From Okapia johnstoni (Eukaryota > Chordata > Mammalia > Artiodactyla > Giraffidae): a stretch of 64,000 nt of DNA. A program made the translations under genes and the position numbers. The notes below the pieces were generated by a model. That model was not told where the DNA came from, did not search any database, and was given only the letters and a program-made list of their open reading frames with translations. Location: NCBI GenBank assembly GCA_024291935.2, contig JAGTYA010000026.1, forward strand, positions 2,653,501-2,717,500, read 5' to 3'. Every line of letters begins with the position of its first letter. Positions within the stretch are counted from its first letter, which is position 1. Positions 54,679 through 63,914 of this stretch are shown here, piece after piece.

Positions 54679-54995
54679 TTGTTTTTTATCCATTCTATAT
54701 GTAACAGTTTTCGTCTCCTAACCCAAACTCCGAGGTCCATCCCCCTTCCTCTCCAGCGCCCTGACAACCACAAGTCTGTTGTTTATGTCTGTGAGTCTGT
54801 TTTTGTTTCATAGACAAGTTCATTTGTGCCATATTTTAGATTCCACATGTAAGTGATATCATATGATACTTGTCTTTCTCTGACTTTGCTTAGTATGATA
54901 ATCTCCAGGTCCATTCATGTTGGACGTGCAACATAATAATAATAATGCAAGTGGCATTATTTCATTCTTTTTAATGGCTGAGCGATATTCTATTG

Positions 54996-54998
<3 letters not shown>

Positions 54999-55037
<39 letters not shown>

Positions 55038-55038
55038 A
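54999..55038. repeat. (CA)n microsatellite in L1
   Basis: About 19 AC units, uninterrupted. The flanks (TTGTATATAC on the left, CACCACATCTTCCATC on the right) are adjacent in the normal antisense L1 order, so the repeat expanded from the L1 word TATACACACCACA. Probably polymorphic. Confidence 0.95.
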
Positions 55039-55600
55039 CATCTTCCATCTGTTCCTCTGTCGATGGAAACTTAGGTTGCATCCATGTCTTGGCTGTTAAG
55101 AATACTGCTGCTGTGATAGGAGGGCCTGTATGTTTTTGAGAAATTAATTCTTTGAGTGTTTGGTAGAATTCGCCAGTGGGGCCGCCTGGGCCTGAGCTTC
55201 TCTTTGCGTGCAGTCTTGAATTTGCTAACTGGCTCCCTAGCTGGTCTGCGTGGGCCCAGGTCTCCTGTTTCGTCTTGAGTCCCGGTGGTTGGCTTGCGTT
55301 TCACTGAAATCTGTCTGTTCCCTCTGAGGATCGAAATCACTGTCCCTCCGTCGTTCAGAGCGTTCCCTGTCTTCCTTTGTGTTCCCGCGAGGCCGGTAGA
55401 AGTGCCCCCCCCTTCATTTCTGAGTTTGGTGATTTGAGCGTTTCCCCCTCCTGATCATTCTAAACGAACAGTTTGTCAGTTTTATTGACTTTTTCAAAGA
55501 AGCAGCTTTGGTCTCCTTCATTTTTTGCTGTTTTCCTTAGTTTCCACCCTCACGTTGATGACTTCCTCCTTCTGCTCACTCAGTGTTGGCTGCAGCCGGA

Positions 55601-55789
55601 GGAGACAAACGGTGAGAAGAGGGTGGTCCGGGAGGGAAGGAGCCTGGTGAGGGGGGTGGGGTGGAGGGTGGGTGGGTGAGCCTCCCCGAGAAGCCGCGCT
55701 TGAGCCCCGACGTGAAGGGGGGAGGGAAGCAGTAAGTGAGACGTAAGCAATTGGATGGAAATCCATGTGGAAAGCACTCTTTTGCATGT
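55601..55789. other. Short GC-rich stretch
   Basis: G-rich on the + strand (GGGGTGGGGTGGAGGGTGGGTGGG, about 55652-55677), with open minus frames that are low complexity (Pro-rich). Nothing else recognised. Confidence 0.4.
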
Positions 55790-56400
55790 AACATTTTTAA
55801 GTTGTGCTAAGTTGTATGTGACATACAGTTTACCACCTTAACTACATTAACACGCTCATTCACCTCCTCCCCCAGCCCCTGGCCCCCACCGCCCTGCTCT
55901 GTGACTCTGTGCATTTGATGACTGCAGGTCCTCATATAAGTAAAAACATACACTACCTCTCCTTCTGTGTCTGGCTTATTTCGCTGGGCGTAGTGTCCTC
56001 AAGGCTTGTGTCTGAATTTCCTTCCTTTTTAAGGCTCAGTAATTCCTGGTGGCTCAGTGGTGAAGAATCCGCTTGCCGAGCAGGAGACTTGGGTTTGATC
56101 CTTGGGTGGGAAAGATCCCTGGGAGAAGGGAATAGCAACCCACCCCAGTATTCTTGCCCGGGAAATCCCGTGGACAGAAGAGCCCACAGGCTACAGTCGA
56201 TGGGGTCACAGAAGAGTTGGATGGGACTGAGCGACCGAGCAACCACCACCACCTTCCGTTGTGTGGATGGACCACACTTTGTGTATCTGTTCATCGGTCC
56301 GTGGACACTCAGTTGCGTCCACCTTTTGGCTGTTGTGAGTGATGCTGCCGGGAATGTGGGTGTTCAAGCCCCTCCTTTCAGAAGGCATGTTTTAAAGCGC
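55790..56400 (-). mobile_element. Old L1 3' end split by a SINE
   Basis: Antisense L1M type: GTGACATACAGTTTACCACC, TCCTCATATAAGTAAAAACA, CTGTGTCTGGCTTATTTCGC. It is broken by Bov-tA, then resumes with TTGTGTGGATGGACCACACT, TTCATCGGTCCGTGGACACT and TTTTGGCTGTTGTGAGTGAT. Confidence 0.78.
56040..56253 (+). mobile_element. Bov-tA SINE inside L1
   Basis: Sense Bov-tA: AATTCCTGGTGGCTCAGTGG head, GGGTTTGATCCTTGGGTGGG, CCAGTATTCTTGCCCGGGAA, and GGGACTGAGCGACCGAGC. Its head is slightly mutated. Confidence 0.9.
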
Positions 56401-56705
56401 TGAGCAGCCCGAGTCCTGTCTGGTCTCAGGATGGCAGAGCTGAGACTCTCTCACCACCCTCCTTAACCAGACTACTTCCTACAGGAAGAGGCCCGTCTTT
56501 CCTCCCGAGTGTCTCCACAAGGCAGGGGTGACCTCACACGCTGGAGAAATTCCACATCCAGTGTTCCCACCCCCAGGGAGGAAAGGCGCTTCTGCCTGGG
56601 AATCTGGCTCTCCCCTCTGTGGGTTCATCTGGGGCTAGGACAGGACCGAGGAGGGCACCGGGGCGGAGAGTAGTGAGGGCGGGCATGCCTCCTGCGTGAT
56701 ATCGC
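56401..56705. other. Single-copy stretch
   Basis: Nothing recognised. Confidence 0.35.
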
Positions 56706-57180
56706 TCATTCACTTCGTTGGTCACCTGCTAAGTCGTGTCCGACTCTCTGTGACCCCATGGGCTGCAGCACGCCAGGCTTCCCTGTCCTTCACCATCTAC
56801 TGGAGTTTGCTCAAACTCATGTCCGTTGAGTCAGTGATACCATCCAACCATCTCATCCTCTGTCGCCCCCTTCTCCTCCTGCCCTTAATCTTTCCCAGCA
56901 TCAGGGTCTTTTCCAGTGAGTCGACTCTGCGTCAGGTGGCCAAAGGATTGGAGCTTCAGCTTCAGCCTCAGTCCTTCCAGTGAATATTCAGGGTTGATTT
57001 CCTTTAGGATTGACTGGTTTGATCTCCATGCTGTCCAAGGGACCCTCAAGAGTCTTCTTCAGCACCACAGTTTGAAAGCATCAGTTCTTCGGCACTCAGC
57101 CTTCTTGATGGTCCAGCTCTCACATCCATGCGTGAATATTGGAAAAACCATAGCTTTGACTAGATGGATCTGTTCACTGA
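56706..57180 (-). mobile_element. BovB LINE 3' fragment
   Basis: Antisense BovB of about 475 bp: CACCTGCTAAGTCGTGTCCG, CCCCATGGGCTGCAGCACGC, through GATCTCCATGCTGTCCAAGG, ATGGTCCAGCTCTCACATCC, to TTGGAAAAACCATAGCTTTG. Two partial + strand frames (95 and 129 codons) are antisense artefacts. Confidence 0.9.
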
Positions 57181-57799
57181 CTGTGTGCCTTCTGACGTCC
57201 CAGGATTTCTCTGTTCCGCGTCATTCCCAGCCAGTTGCCGTGAGACATCCTCCTCCTCTGCTCTCTTCTGATCTTTTCAGTGTTTTGCTTTGCGTTTGTG
57301 TGTAATTTCCTCCATCAGGACTTAGCCCTTGTGTCTGGAATCCCTTCTGGATCCAGTTTGTCTGTTTCAGCACAGGGGGACCCGCCCCTTCCCTGCTGGC
57401 TCTGCCCCTCCCCCTGTCGGGCTCCAGCTCCCAGAGTCCTTTGGGGATTGCTTTTCTATCGATCTGGCTCCAAGTCCACCGTGTGTGTTTACAGTCCCTC
57501 TGAAGGAAGCTTTGATGCTTGGCGATATGATCTCCTTTAGACCGCACACAGCCACGTTGCAACTCATTCCCTTTTGTGGTTGAGAAAAGGAGTCGGTTCA
57601 CAGGGATGGGTCAGCTCAGGGCTCCCCATCAGGGAGGATCAAGCTTAGACAGGCTGGGCCCCCGGGCTCAGCCAGTCCAAGGGGATGCTGGAGCGCTGAG
57701 CCAGTGTCTTACCTTGTGCGTCTGGGACCGTTGCCTCCAGGACGAGATACCCAGGTCGGCGCCGATCAGCTCTGTCTGTTCACTGTGGTGGTGCCAGCC
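57181..57799. other. Single-copy stretch
   Basis: No repeat or exon supported. Confidence 0.4.
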
Positions 57800-58010
57800 C
57801 CGTGGGGCTTTCGAGCCCTTGAAACGTGGCCAGTGCCGCAAGCTGAAATGCCAGTATTTTACATGTTTTGGATTCCATAAAATATATTATAAATATTCAT
57901 TTCAACAGGTTTTCTTCTTTTTTCTGTTTGAAACATGGCTACTCAGAAATTGAAAATTACGTTTGTGGCTTCAGTTCTGTTGCTGTCCGCACGGATCTGT
58001 AGCATCCCTT
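57800..58010 (+). repeat. Old MER-type repeat
   Basis: AAATGCCAGTATTTTACATG, AAATATATTATAAATATTCATTTC and CATGGCTACTCAGAAATTGA, then AAATTACGTTTGTGGCT. These follow a mammal-wide DNA-transposon-like repeat that I recognise by its block order but cannot name. Confidence 0.55.
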
Positions 58011-58902
58011 ACTGCGGGCTGGGATCAGCTTCCTTATTTTTTTGTCCCCTGTCCCCCCACCCCGAAGTCCCTCCTGCTTCCACCTGGCATTCCACTGTCT
58101 TGTTGCCAGATGGAGCCCCCTTTCTGCAGAGGTGATTCCTGGGTTTAGCAGTAGGACTTCACTGGAGGAACGGGGAGAGAGGTGAGAACTTCTCTTCTGT
58201 CAGCTTTCTACTCTAGGGTGGGCTCAGTCCCACGTCTCAGGGAAACTGGGGGTGGAGGGGACCCCAGAATTAACTAGGATAGATCAGGGTTCCAGAATGT
58301 TGGTGCTAGGGGGCCCGGGTCCAGCCTTTGGGAGAACACTGGGCCTCAGAAAGGAGAAGGGACCTAGCCAGGTCCCAGTAGGTTTCCTGCGGGACCCCTG
58401 ACCCCCAGGGCTGAGCAGCATCCCCTAAACCCTGAGGCCCAGGGGGGTTCGTGTAGATGCTCCACCCAGACCAGGCCCAGTGAAATAGCTTCTGGGGTTT
58501 TTTCTCAAGAAAAAAACAAACAAAAAAAACCCAACAACACCAACGGGAAAAAACCCCTGGATTCTTACTGAAAGTGTCTAGGAATAGTAGCAGTGTTATG
58601 TAACAGTCAGTGCTGCCCCTGGACATGCGGACGGTTTTCTGGCCTCCGCTGGACTGTCTGCACGGTGCTCAGGCTGGCAGGCCGTGCGGTCACCTGAAAT
58701 GCCTGGCAGATGCCCCAGTGAAACGTGCCCCGTGCTGGGCTGCGGGGTCAGCGACCTGCAGGAAGGAGGCGTGGTCTGGGCTTTCGCAGAAGACACGAAG
58801 TACCTCCAGAGTAATGGACCACTCAGCCAGCTCCCCGATGCTCCACGGCTTAAGGCAAAAATGATTTCTTTACTGGGCTTACTTAATTACATCGTAATAA
58901 AT
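58011..58902. other. Single-copy stretch
   Basis: 58320-58390 (GGGCCTCAGAAAGGAGAAGG) may be antisense MIR. 58498-58560 is an A-rich run. No gene. Confidence 0.4.
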
Positions 58903-58907
58903 AGGGC

Positions 58908-59657
58908 ATGAAATGGTATGGACCTCACAGAAATGGTAGGGACTTAACAGAAGCAGAAGATAGTAAGAAGAGGTGGCAAGAATACACAGAAGAGCTGTAC
59001 AAAAAAGATCTTCATGACCCAGATAATCACGATGGTGTGATCACTCACCTAGGGCCAGACATCCTGGAAAGTGAAGTCAAGTGGGCCTTAGAAAGCATCA
59101 CTACGAACAAAGCTAGTGGAGGTGATGGAATTCCAGTTGAGCTATTTCAAATCCTAAAAGATGATTCTGTGCAAATGCTGCACTCAATATGCCAGCAAAT
59201 TTGGAAAACTCAGCAGTGGCCACAGGACTGGAGAAGGTCAGTTTTCATTCCAATCCCAAAGAAAGGCAATGCCAAAGAATGCTCAAACTACTGCACAATT
59301 GCCCTCATCTCACACGCTAGTAAAGTAATGCTCAAAATTCCCCAAGCCAGGCTTCAGCAATATGTGAACCGTGAACTTCCAGATGTTCAAGCTGGTTTGA
59401 GAAAAGGCAGAGGAACCAGAGATCCAATTGCCAACATCCGCTGGATCATCGAAAAAGCAAGAGGGTTCCAGAAAAACATCTATTTCTGCTTCATTGACTA
59501 CATCAAAGCCTTTGACTGTGTGGATCACAACAAACTGTGGAAAGTTCTGAAAGAGATAGGAATACCAGACCATCTGATCTGCCTCTTGAGAATCTGTATG
59601 CAGGTCAGGAAGCAACAGTTAGAACTGGACATGGAACAACAGACTGGTTCCAAATAG
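58908..59657 (+). pseudogene. BovB reverse transcriptase, N-terminal part (frame 1 of 2)
   Basis: 249-codon frame. Residues 11-40 are the linker (TEAEDSKKRWQEYTEELYKK). Residues 69-83 hold ASGGDGIPVELFQIL, and 91-112 the CQQIWKTQQWPQDW block. Residues 162-172 hold AGLRKGRGTRD, and 195-203 FIDYIKAFD, which is RT motif A with a catalytic aspartate. The homology leaves this frame after residue 228 (LLR, base 59591) because one base is missing. The last 21 codons are out of register. The initiating ATG is an accident of the truncation point. The complete BovB polyprotein is several times longer, with an AP-type endonuclease ahead of the RT. Confidence 0.9.
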
Positions 59658-60565
59658 GAAAAGCAGTACATCAAGGCTGTATATTGTCACATTGCTTATT
59701 TAACTTATATGCAGAGTACATCATGAGAAACGCTGGGCTGGAAGAAGCACAAGCTGGAATCAAGATTGCTGGGAGAAATACCAATAACCTCAGATATGCA
59801 GATGACACCACCCTTATGGCAGAAAGTGAAGAAGAACTAAAGAGCCTCTTGATGAAAGTGAAAGAGGAGAGTGAAAAAGTTGGCTTAAAGCTCAACATTC
59901 AGAAAACTAAGATCATGGCATCTGGTCCCATCACTTCATGGCAAATAGATGGGGAAACAGTGGAAACAGTGGCTGATTTTATTTTTCTGGGCTCCAAAAT
60001 CACTGCAGATGGTGATTGCAGCCGTGAAATTAAAAGATGCTTACTCCTTGGAAGGAAGGTTATGACCAACCTAGACAGCATATTGAAAAGCAGAGACATT
60101 ACTTTGTCAACAAAGGTCTGTCTAGTCAAGGCTATGGTTTTTCCAGTGGTCATGTATGGATGTGAGAGCTGGACTATAAAGAAAGCTGAGCCCCAAAGAA
60201 TTGATGCTTTTGAACTGTGGTGTTGGAGAAGACTCTTGAGAGTCCCTTGGGCTGCAAGGAGATCCAACCAGTCCATCTTAAAGGAAATCAGTCCTGGGTG
60301 TTCATTGGAAGGACTGATGTTGAAGCTAAAACTCCAATACTTTGGCCACCTGATGCAAAGAACTGACTCATTTGAAAAGACCCTGATGCTGGGAAAGATT
60401 GAAGGCGGGAGGAGAAGGGGACGACAGAGGATGAGATGGTTGGATGGCATCACCGACTCGATGGAGATGAGTTTGAGTAAACTCCAGGAGTTGGTGATGG
60501 ACAGAGAGGCCTGGCGTGCTGTAGTCCATGGGGTCACAAAGAGTCGGACACGACTGAGTGACTGA
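59537..60565 (+). pseudogene. BovB reverse transcriptase C-terminal part and tail domain (frame 2 of 2)
   Basis: 342-codon frame; real homology starts at about residue 18. Residues 43-54 ([12 protein letters not shown]) are RT motif B, where the family norm is RQGCILSPCL, so Arg and Pro are both changed to His. Residues 84-94 ([11 protein letters not shown]) are motif C with the catalytic YADD at 59795-59806 intact. Residues 126-139 are the thumb start ([14 protein letters not shown]). Residues 204-213 ([10 protein letters not shown]) and 265-276 ([12 protein letters not shown]) belong to the C-terminal domain, ending TKSRTRLSD. Long and open, but with no known promoter and no N-terminal half. 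Confidence 0.92.
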
Positions 60566-60583
60566 ACTGAACTGAAATAGGCC

Positions 60584-60699
60584 ATGAAGTAAACAATGCC
60601 ATCACATAAAATAGAATAAGATAAAATAGTAAAAAAATAGTTACGTATATCTTTGTGGGTAGCTTGATCATTATTATTTGCATTTTATTTCCAGTTTTT
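60584..60699. other. AT-rich flank
   Basis: AAAATAGAATAAGATAAAAT-type low complexity after the BovB tail; it may be a tail remnant. Confidence 0.4.
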
Positions 60700-60870
60700 G
60701 TCAGAATACATGTCGTTGCCTACCTGTGCCAGGCACTTCCATGTCTGTGATCTCGTGGCATCTTCACAATCCACCCTGGGGGTGGAGGAAGTATTTTTAT
60801 GCCCATTTTACAGAAGGGGAAACTGAGGCCCAGAGAGGTACAGTGACTGGGGTTTTGAGCCCAGCAGGTG
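60700..60870 (-). repeat. MIR SINE, long copy
   Basis: Antisense MIR: CTGTGCCAGGCACTTCCATG, TGGCATCTTCACAATCCACC, ATGCCCATTTTACAGAAGGG, GAAACTGAGGCCCAGAGAGG. One of the best MIR copies here. Confidence 0.9.
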
Positions 60871-61354
60871 CCTTTGTGCTTTGACCAGGCCAGCCTCAGA
60901 GCTGGAGGGATGTGAGGCTTTTTGTCCTGCTTCTCTCCCCAAATGTCTGTCCGTCCTGATGTCTCTGCTGACCACTCACTATGAAATCTGCCCAGTGACT
61001 CCGTGTTTGGATAGCCCCGTCCCCTGACCTCTGGGAGGAGGGGTGAGGATGAAGGCAGGTTCAGCGTCTCAAATGTCCTTCTGACTCTGACGTCCTCCAG
61101 ACCCTGGACGGTGCATTTGTCCTGGCGGGGATGAGTGTGTGCAGTGATCCAGAGCATCCTCTTCCAAGGCTGTGGTCGGGGGTGTCCAGCGTGGACCATT
61201 TTATCCACATGGGGATTATCATGGCCCCAGGATGGAGCAGGGCTATAGTGATTTTATGTCGCTGTTCTTGCTCCTGAATGTGAGCAGCTTTGGGGAGTAT
61301 CTGACCGGCCCCCGTGCATGCTCTGGTGTCCTCCAAGCAGGTGGTACCTGTGCT
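60871..61354. other. Single-copy stretch
   Basis: Frames on both strands (103 and 162 codons, minus) are unsupported. Confidence 0.35.
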
Positions 61355-61494
61355 CGGACACGTGACTGCCATGTGATCTTGGGCCAGGCAGCTGACCTCT
61401 CTGGGCCTCAGTTTCCTCTTCCTGAAAATGGGGTAATGACATATCTCTGGCGATGTTGACCATAAATGAAATCATCTACATAAAGTTGAGACTC
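61355..61494 (+). repeat. MIR SINE fragment
   Basis: Sense MIR: CATGTGATCTTGGGCCAGGC, GACCTCTCTGGGCCTCAGTT, TCCTCTTCCTGAAAATGGGG, and AATGAAATCATCTACATAAA at the 3' end. Cut by the LTR-like sequence that follows. Confidence 0.87.
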
Positions 61495-61495
61495 G

Positions 61496-61980
61496 TGTTA
61501 CTGACCAGGGTTCTTGGTCTCCTTAATCAATAGAAATTGATCAGAGGCCAGACAGGAAATCCAGGCAAGTCTTTACTGGGGCCCCTTCTGCAGCCGGGGG
61601 GAGCAAGAACAACCTTTGCCCCTTCCACGAGGGGGAAGGAGCTAGTTCCTTATATGAGGTGAGGGCAGGGGTGTGTCCAGGTTAGATGGGTGTCTTAGGT
61701 GGTCTGCCTGCCCATTAGGTAGTGTTGAGTGCAGGGGGCATGCGCGGTACCCTGCTTTTGCTCCCTGCTCCTCAGAAGTGGCAGGTGGGTTTTTTGGTCT
61801 CTTTGTATCTTTTGTGCAGAATTTGCCCCAATTGCCCATGCAGTGTTATTTTTAGTTCCTGATAGTTTTTTTGTTCTAGCAGAGGTGCGTCCAGGTGCGA
61901 GCACCACGGCAAAGGTCCCCAGGTCCCAGCCCGTCTCACCATGACCCGCCTGCATGTGCCGTGAGCTGCTCACATCACTG
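61496..61980 (-). mobile_element. Probable solo LTR of a ruminant endogenous retrovirus
   Basis: Read on the minus strand, the block ends in GAACCCTGGTCAGTAACA (complement of 61496-61513), with the CA terminus usual for LTRs. It has a TATA-like box CATATAAGGAACTAGC at about 61650-61660 and a CAGTAAAGACTTGCCTGG segment downstream, giving a U3-R-U5-like order. The U3 start is uncertain; TGTGAGCAGCTCACGG (minus strand, near 61974) is a candidate, but the block could extend toward 62480, where a minus-strand AATAAA also lies. I found no clean target duplication and no coding region, so this is an LTR-only inference. Confidence 0.55.
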
Positions 61981-62755
61981 TCATTGGCAACACCTGTCTG
62001 TGCTCGAGCTGTTCTGATTGGACCCGGGCCACGTGCGGGTCGGAGTCAGTAAACTCCCTTCCACTCTCCTGCTGGGACGTCCTGTCCAGGCCCTGTGCGA
62101 ATTCCTGCCCTGTCTGGTCTCTGCAGAGCCTCTGGTCTGAGCTGTGAGTGCACAAGGTTTATGGGGGGCTCAGGGTGATGGGGTGGGGCAGGGACCCAGC
62201 AACCTCTCTGGGTACCAGTTGCCCCTGCAGGGGTCCTCGAAAGCCTTGGGGACCCACCCGAGCTCCTCCGCTCCCTGGCGCGTTGGGGAGGTCCCCTCGG
62301 GGGCTCCCAGCAGGGCTGACACCACCCCCCCAGCCTCCAGAATCTCCAGGCAGAGGTGGGAGCTGTTCCAAGTGGGTCTTCTGGGCTCGCAGATGGTTTT
62401 CCTGATGTGGACGTGCTTTTGTTCATTTGAGACTCGATCCTGCTGTCGTTTATTGAGGAGGGAGGGGAGGGCCTGGAAGGTGGGGGTGGGATAGAAAGTT
62501 AGTCCTCCGGTTCGGAGCCCTTTCTGGAAAGCCTGCACTGTGACGGGGCAGGGCCTTTGGTGTTGGACAAGCCACAGTTCCGTTCTGCTGTGTGGCCGCT
62601 GCCTGCGTGAACCCTCTGTGTGATCTTGGGCGTCGCCTGCTCTTCCACCGTGTGGGGCTGGTCACACCGCCCCACACCAGTGACAATTAGATGGCGGTCT
62701 GCCAGCTACCACCCTGCATAACAAAACCCTGCAGGACTTAGGGTAAAGTGCCAAC
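61981..62755. other. Unassigned GC-rich stretch
   Basis: It may contain more of the LTR-like element (CCAATCAGA on the minus strand near 62015, AATAAA on the minus strand near 62446). No gene. Confidence 0.35.
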
Positions 62756-62935
62756 TGCTTATTTCAGAGCCAGAGAGTAAATGATTTTGGCTTTATGCTC
62801 TGAAGTCTCTCTACAGAGCAATAGCAGTCACAGGCATTATGTAAATGAATGGTCGTGGCTGTGTCCCAATAAAACTTTATTTAGAGAAACAAGCCGTGGG
62901 CCACGGGCAGCAATTTGCCAGCCCCTGGTCTGTTT
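62756..62935 (+). mobile_element. hAT-type MER DNA transposon remnant
   Basis: GCCAGAGAGTAAATGATTTT, TAAATGAATGGTCGTGGCTG, TGTCCCAATAAAACTTTATT, GAGAAACAAGCCGTGGGCC and GCAATTTGCCAGCCCCTG follow a mammal-wide non-autonomous hAT-like element with CAGGGG-type ends. Family name not certain. The AATAAA is part of the repeat and not a gene end. Confidence 0.72.
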
Positions 62936-63914
62936 ATCTCACCATTTGAGCAGGAGGAGGATGGGTGGGTCTTGTGGTCACTGAGTTCAGCTGTGGTCAG
63001 CTGGTGAGCAGGCCTCACTCATGTCTCTGGGGTGGGTGGTAACTGCATCATCCATCTCTCACCGCCCCGCTCCGGCAGGCCGGTCTGGCTTGGTCACTGG
63101 GAGGTCTCAGGGTCCCTGAGAACAGCAAGAGGGAGCAAGCGCCCATGTGTCCCTTTGCTCTGGCCCGTTTGGCTGAAGCCAGTAGAATGGCCAATTCCAG
63201 GGTCGCTGGGAGGAGCGTGCCCTGGGTGGGTTTGGTGCAGCCCCGTCTGCATCTGGTCCCCCCGCTGATGGTCATCATCACACTCATGAGCCGAGGGCCC
63301 AGCTGGGGTTTCACGCTTTCAGGGGTCACGGGCTCTGTGGTTCGGCTGGTGGGCATAATTAATATTTTAACTTTGTTCCTGGGTGATCTTATGCGGTAGC
63401 TGTTATGGAGCTCATTTCCACCCGCACTTCTGCCCTCTCTGTCATGGAGCCAGAGCAGAAGCAGCGTTAAGAGCGTTCTCCGGAGGTCAGGGACCCACAG
63501 GGTCTTCTTTTGTGATGAGCGATTTTCCAGAGGGAACGGAGGGGCCATGGCAGAAAGGCAGGAGCGGGAGCTCTGGTCCTGACGGGGCTGCTCAGCAGCT
63601 TGGGGACCCTGGCCTCAGTTTTTTTGTTGGGAGAATGGGTAGATCAGATGAAGTCATGTTCTTGCCTCCCCAGACTTTTAAGCCATGACACAGACGGTAC
63701 AGTGGCGACGCGGTGTCCACACTTGGGCACTCCTGGAGGGTCGCGCGCGGGCATGTCAGTCTCAGAAAGGTGCTGTGACAGAAGCTGATGAGAAGAGATG
63801 CTTTTCCCCCTTTTCTCCTCGTCCCTGAGAATACTGGCATTTTGCCTTGTCTTCAGATTTTCTCTCCTCCCTTTCTGCATAAAGTGGATTCTGAATCCTT
63901 GTGAGCTTTTGTGA
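62936..63914. other. Single-copy stretch
   Basis: No repeat or exon supported. The 166-codon minus frame (63048-63548) overlaps 78-, 84- and 101-codon plus frames and has no known domain. Confidence 0.4.

Larger units (their letters stand above)
54289..55109 (-). mobile_element. Younger L1 3' end inserted in the old L1
   Basis: Antisense L1 3'UTR and ORF2 end: TTAAATTGAAGTATAGTTGA, TTTCTGCTATACCGCAAACT, ATACAGTTCCCTGTGCTGTA. It is broken by Bov-tA at 54465-54678, then resumes with TTTTTTATCCATTCTATATG, GTTTCATAGACAAGTTCATT, ATCTCCAGGTCCATTCATGT and CGATGGAAACTTAGGTTGCA. Confidence 0.85.
53925..55600 (-). mobile_element. Old L1 ORF2 fragment, outer layer of a three-level nest
   Basis: Antisense L1 ORF2 in two pieces. 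53925-54288 has CAGGTGCCTTTTCTGTGTCT, TGGGATAAATCCCACTTAGT, CTGTAGTTGTCTTGGGATGG and AGAATTTGCAATGAGTTGGT. 55110-55600 has TTGAGTGTTTGGTAGAATTC, TTGACTTTTTCAAAGAAGC and GTTTTCCTTAGTTTCCACCC. They join in the right ORF2 order. The gap holds a younger L1 3' end. Coding is fully decayed. Confidence 0.78.
58903..60583 (+). mobile_element. BovB LINE, 1.7-kb, least damaged copy
   Basis: 5'-truncated BovB starting in the linker before the RT domain and ending in CTGAACTGAACTGAAAT. It contains almost the whole RT and the C-terminal domain in two large overlapping frames, with the catalytic YADD box intact. The endonuclease domain and 5' promoter region are missing, so it cannot move by itself. It belongs with the 37.2-kb copy by tail type and by shared residues ([13 protein letters not shown]). 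Confidence 0.95.

Noticed and set aside
59899..60585. 228-codon minus-strand frame similar to the one at 52.0 kb
   Set aside because: The similarity is due to both being antisense BovB, not to a gene family. The sense strand carries the real coding signal.
62870..62880. AATAAA as a gene polyadenylation site
   Set aside because: It belongs to the CCAATAAAACTTTATT block of a hAT-type repeat.
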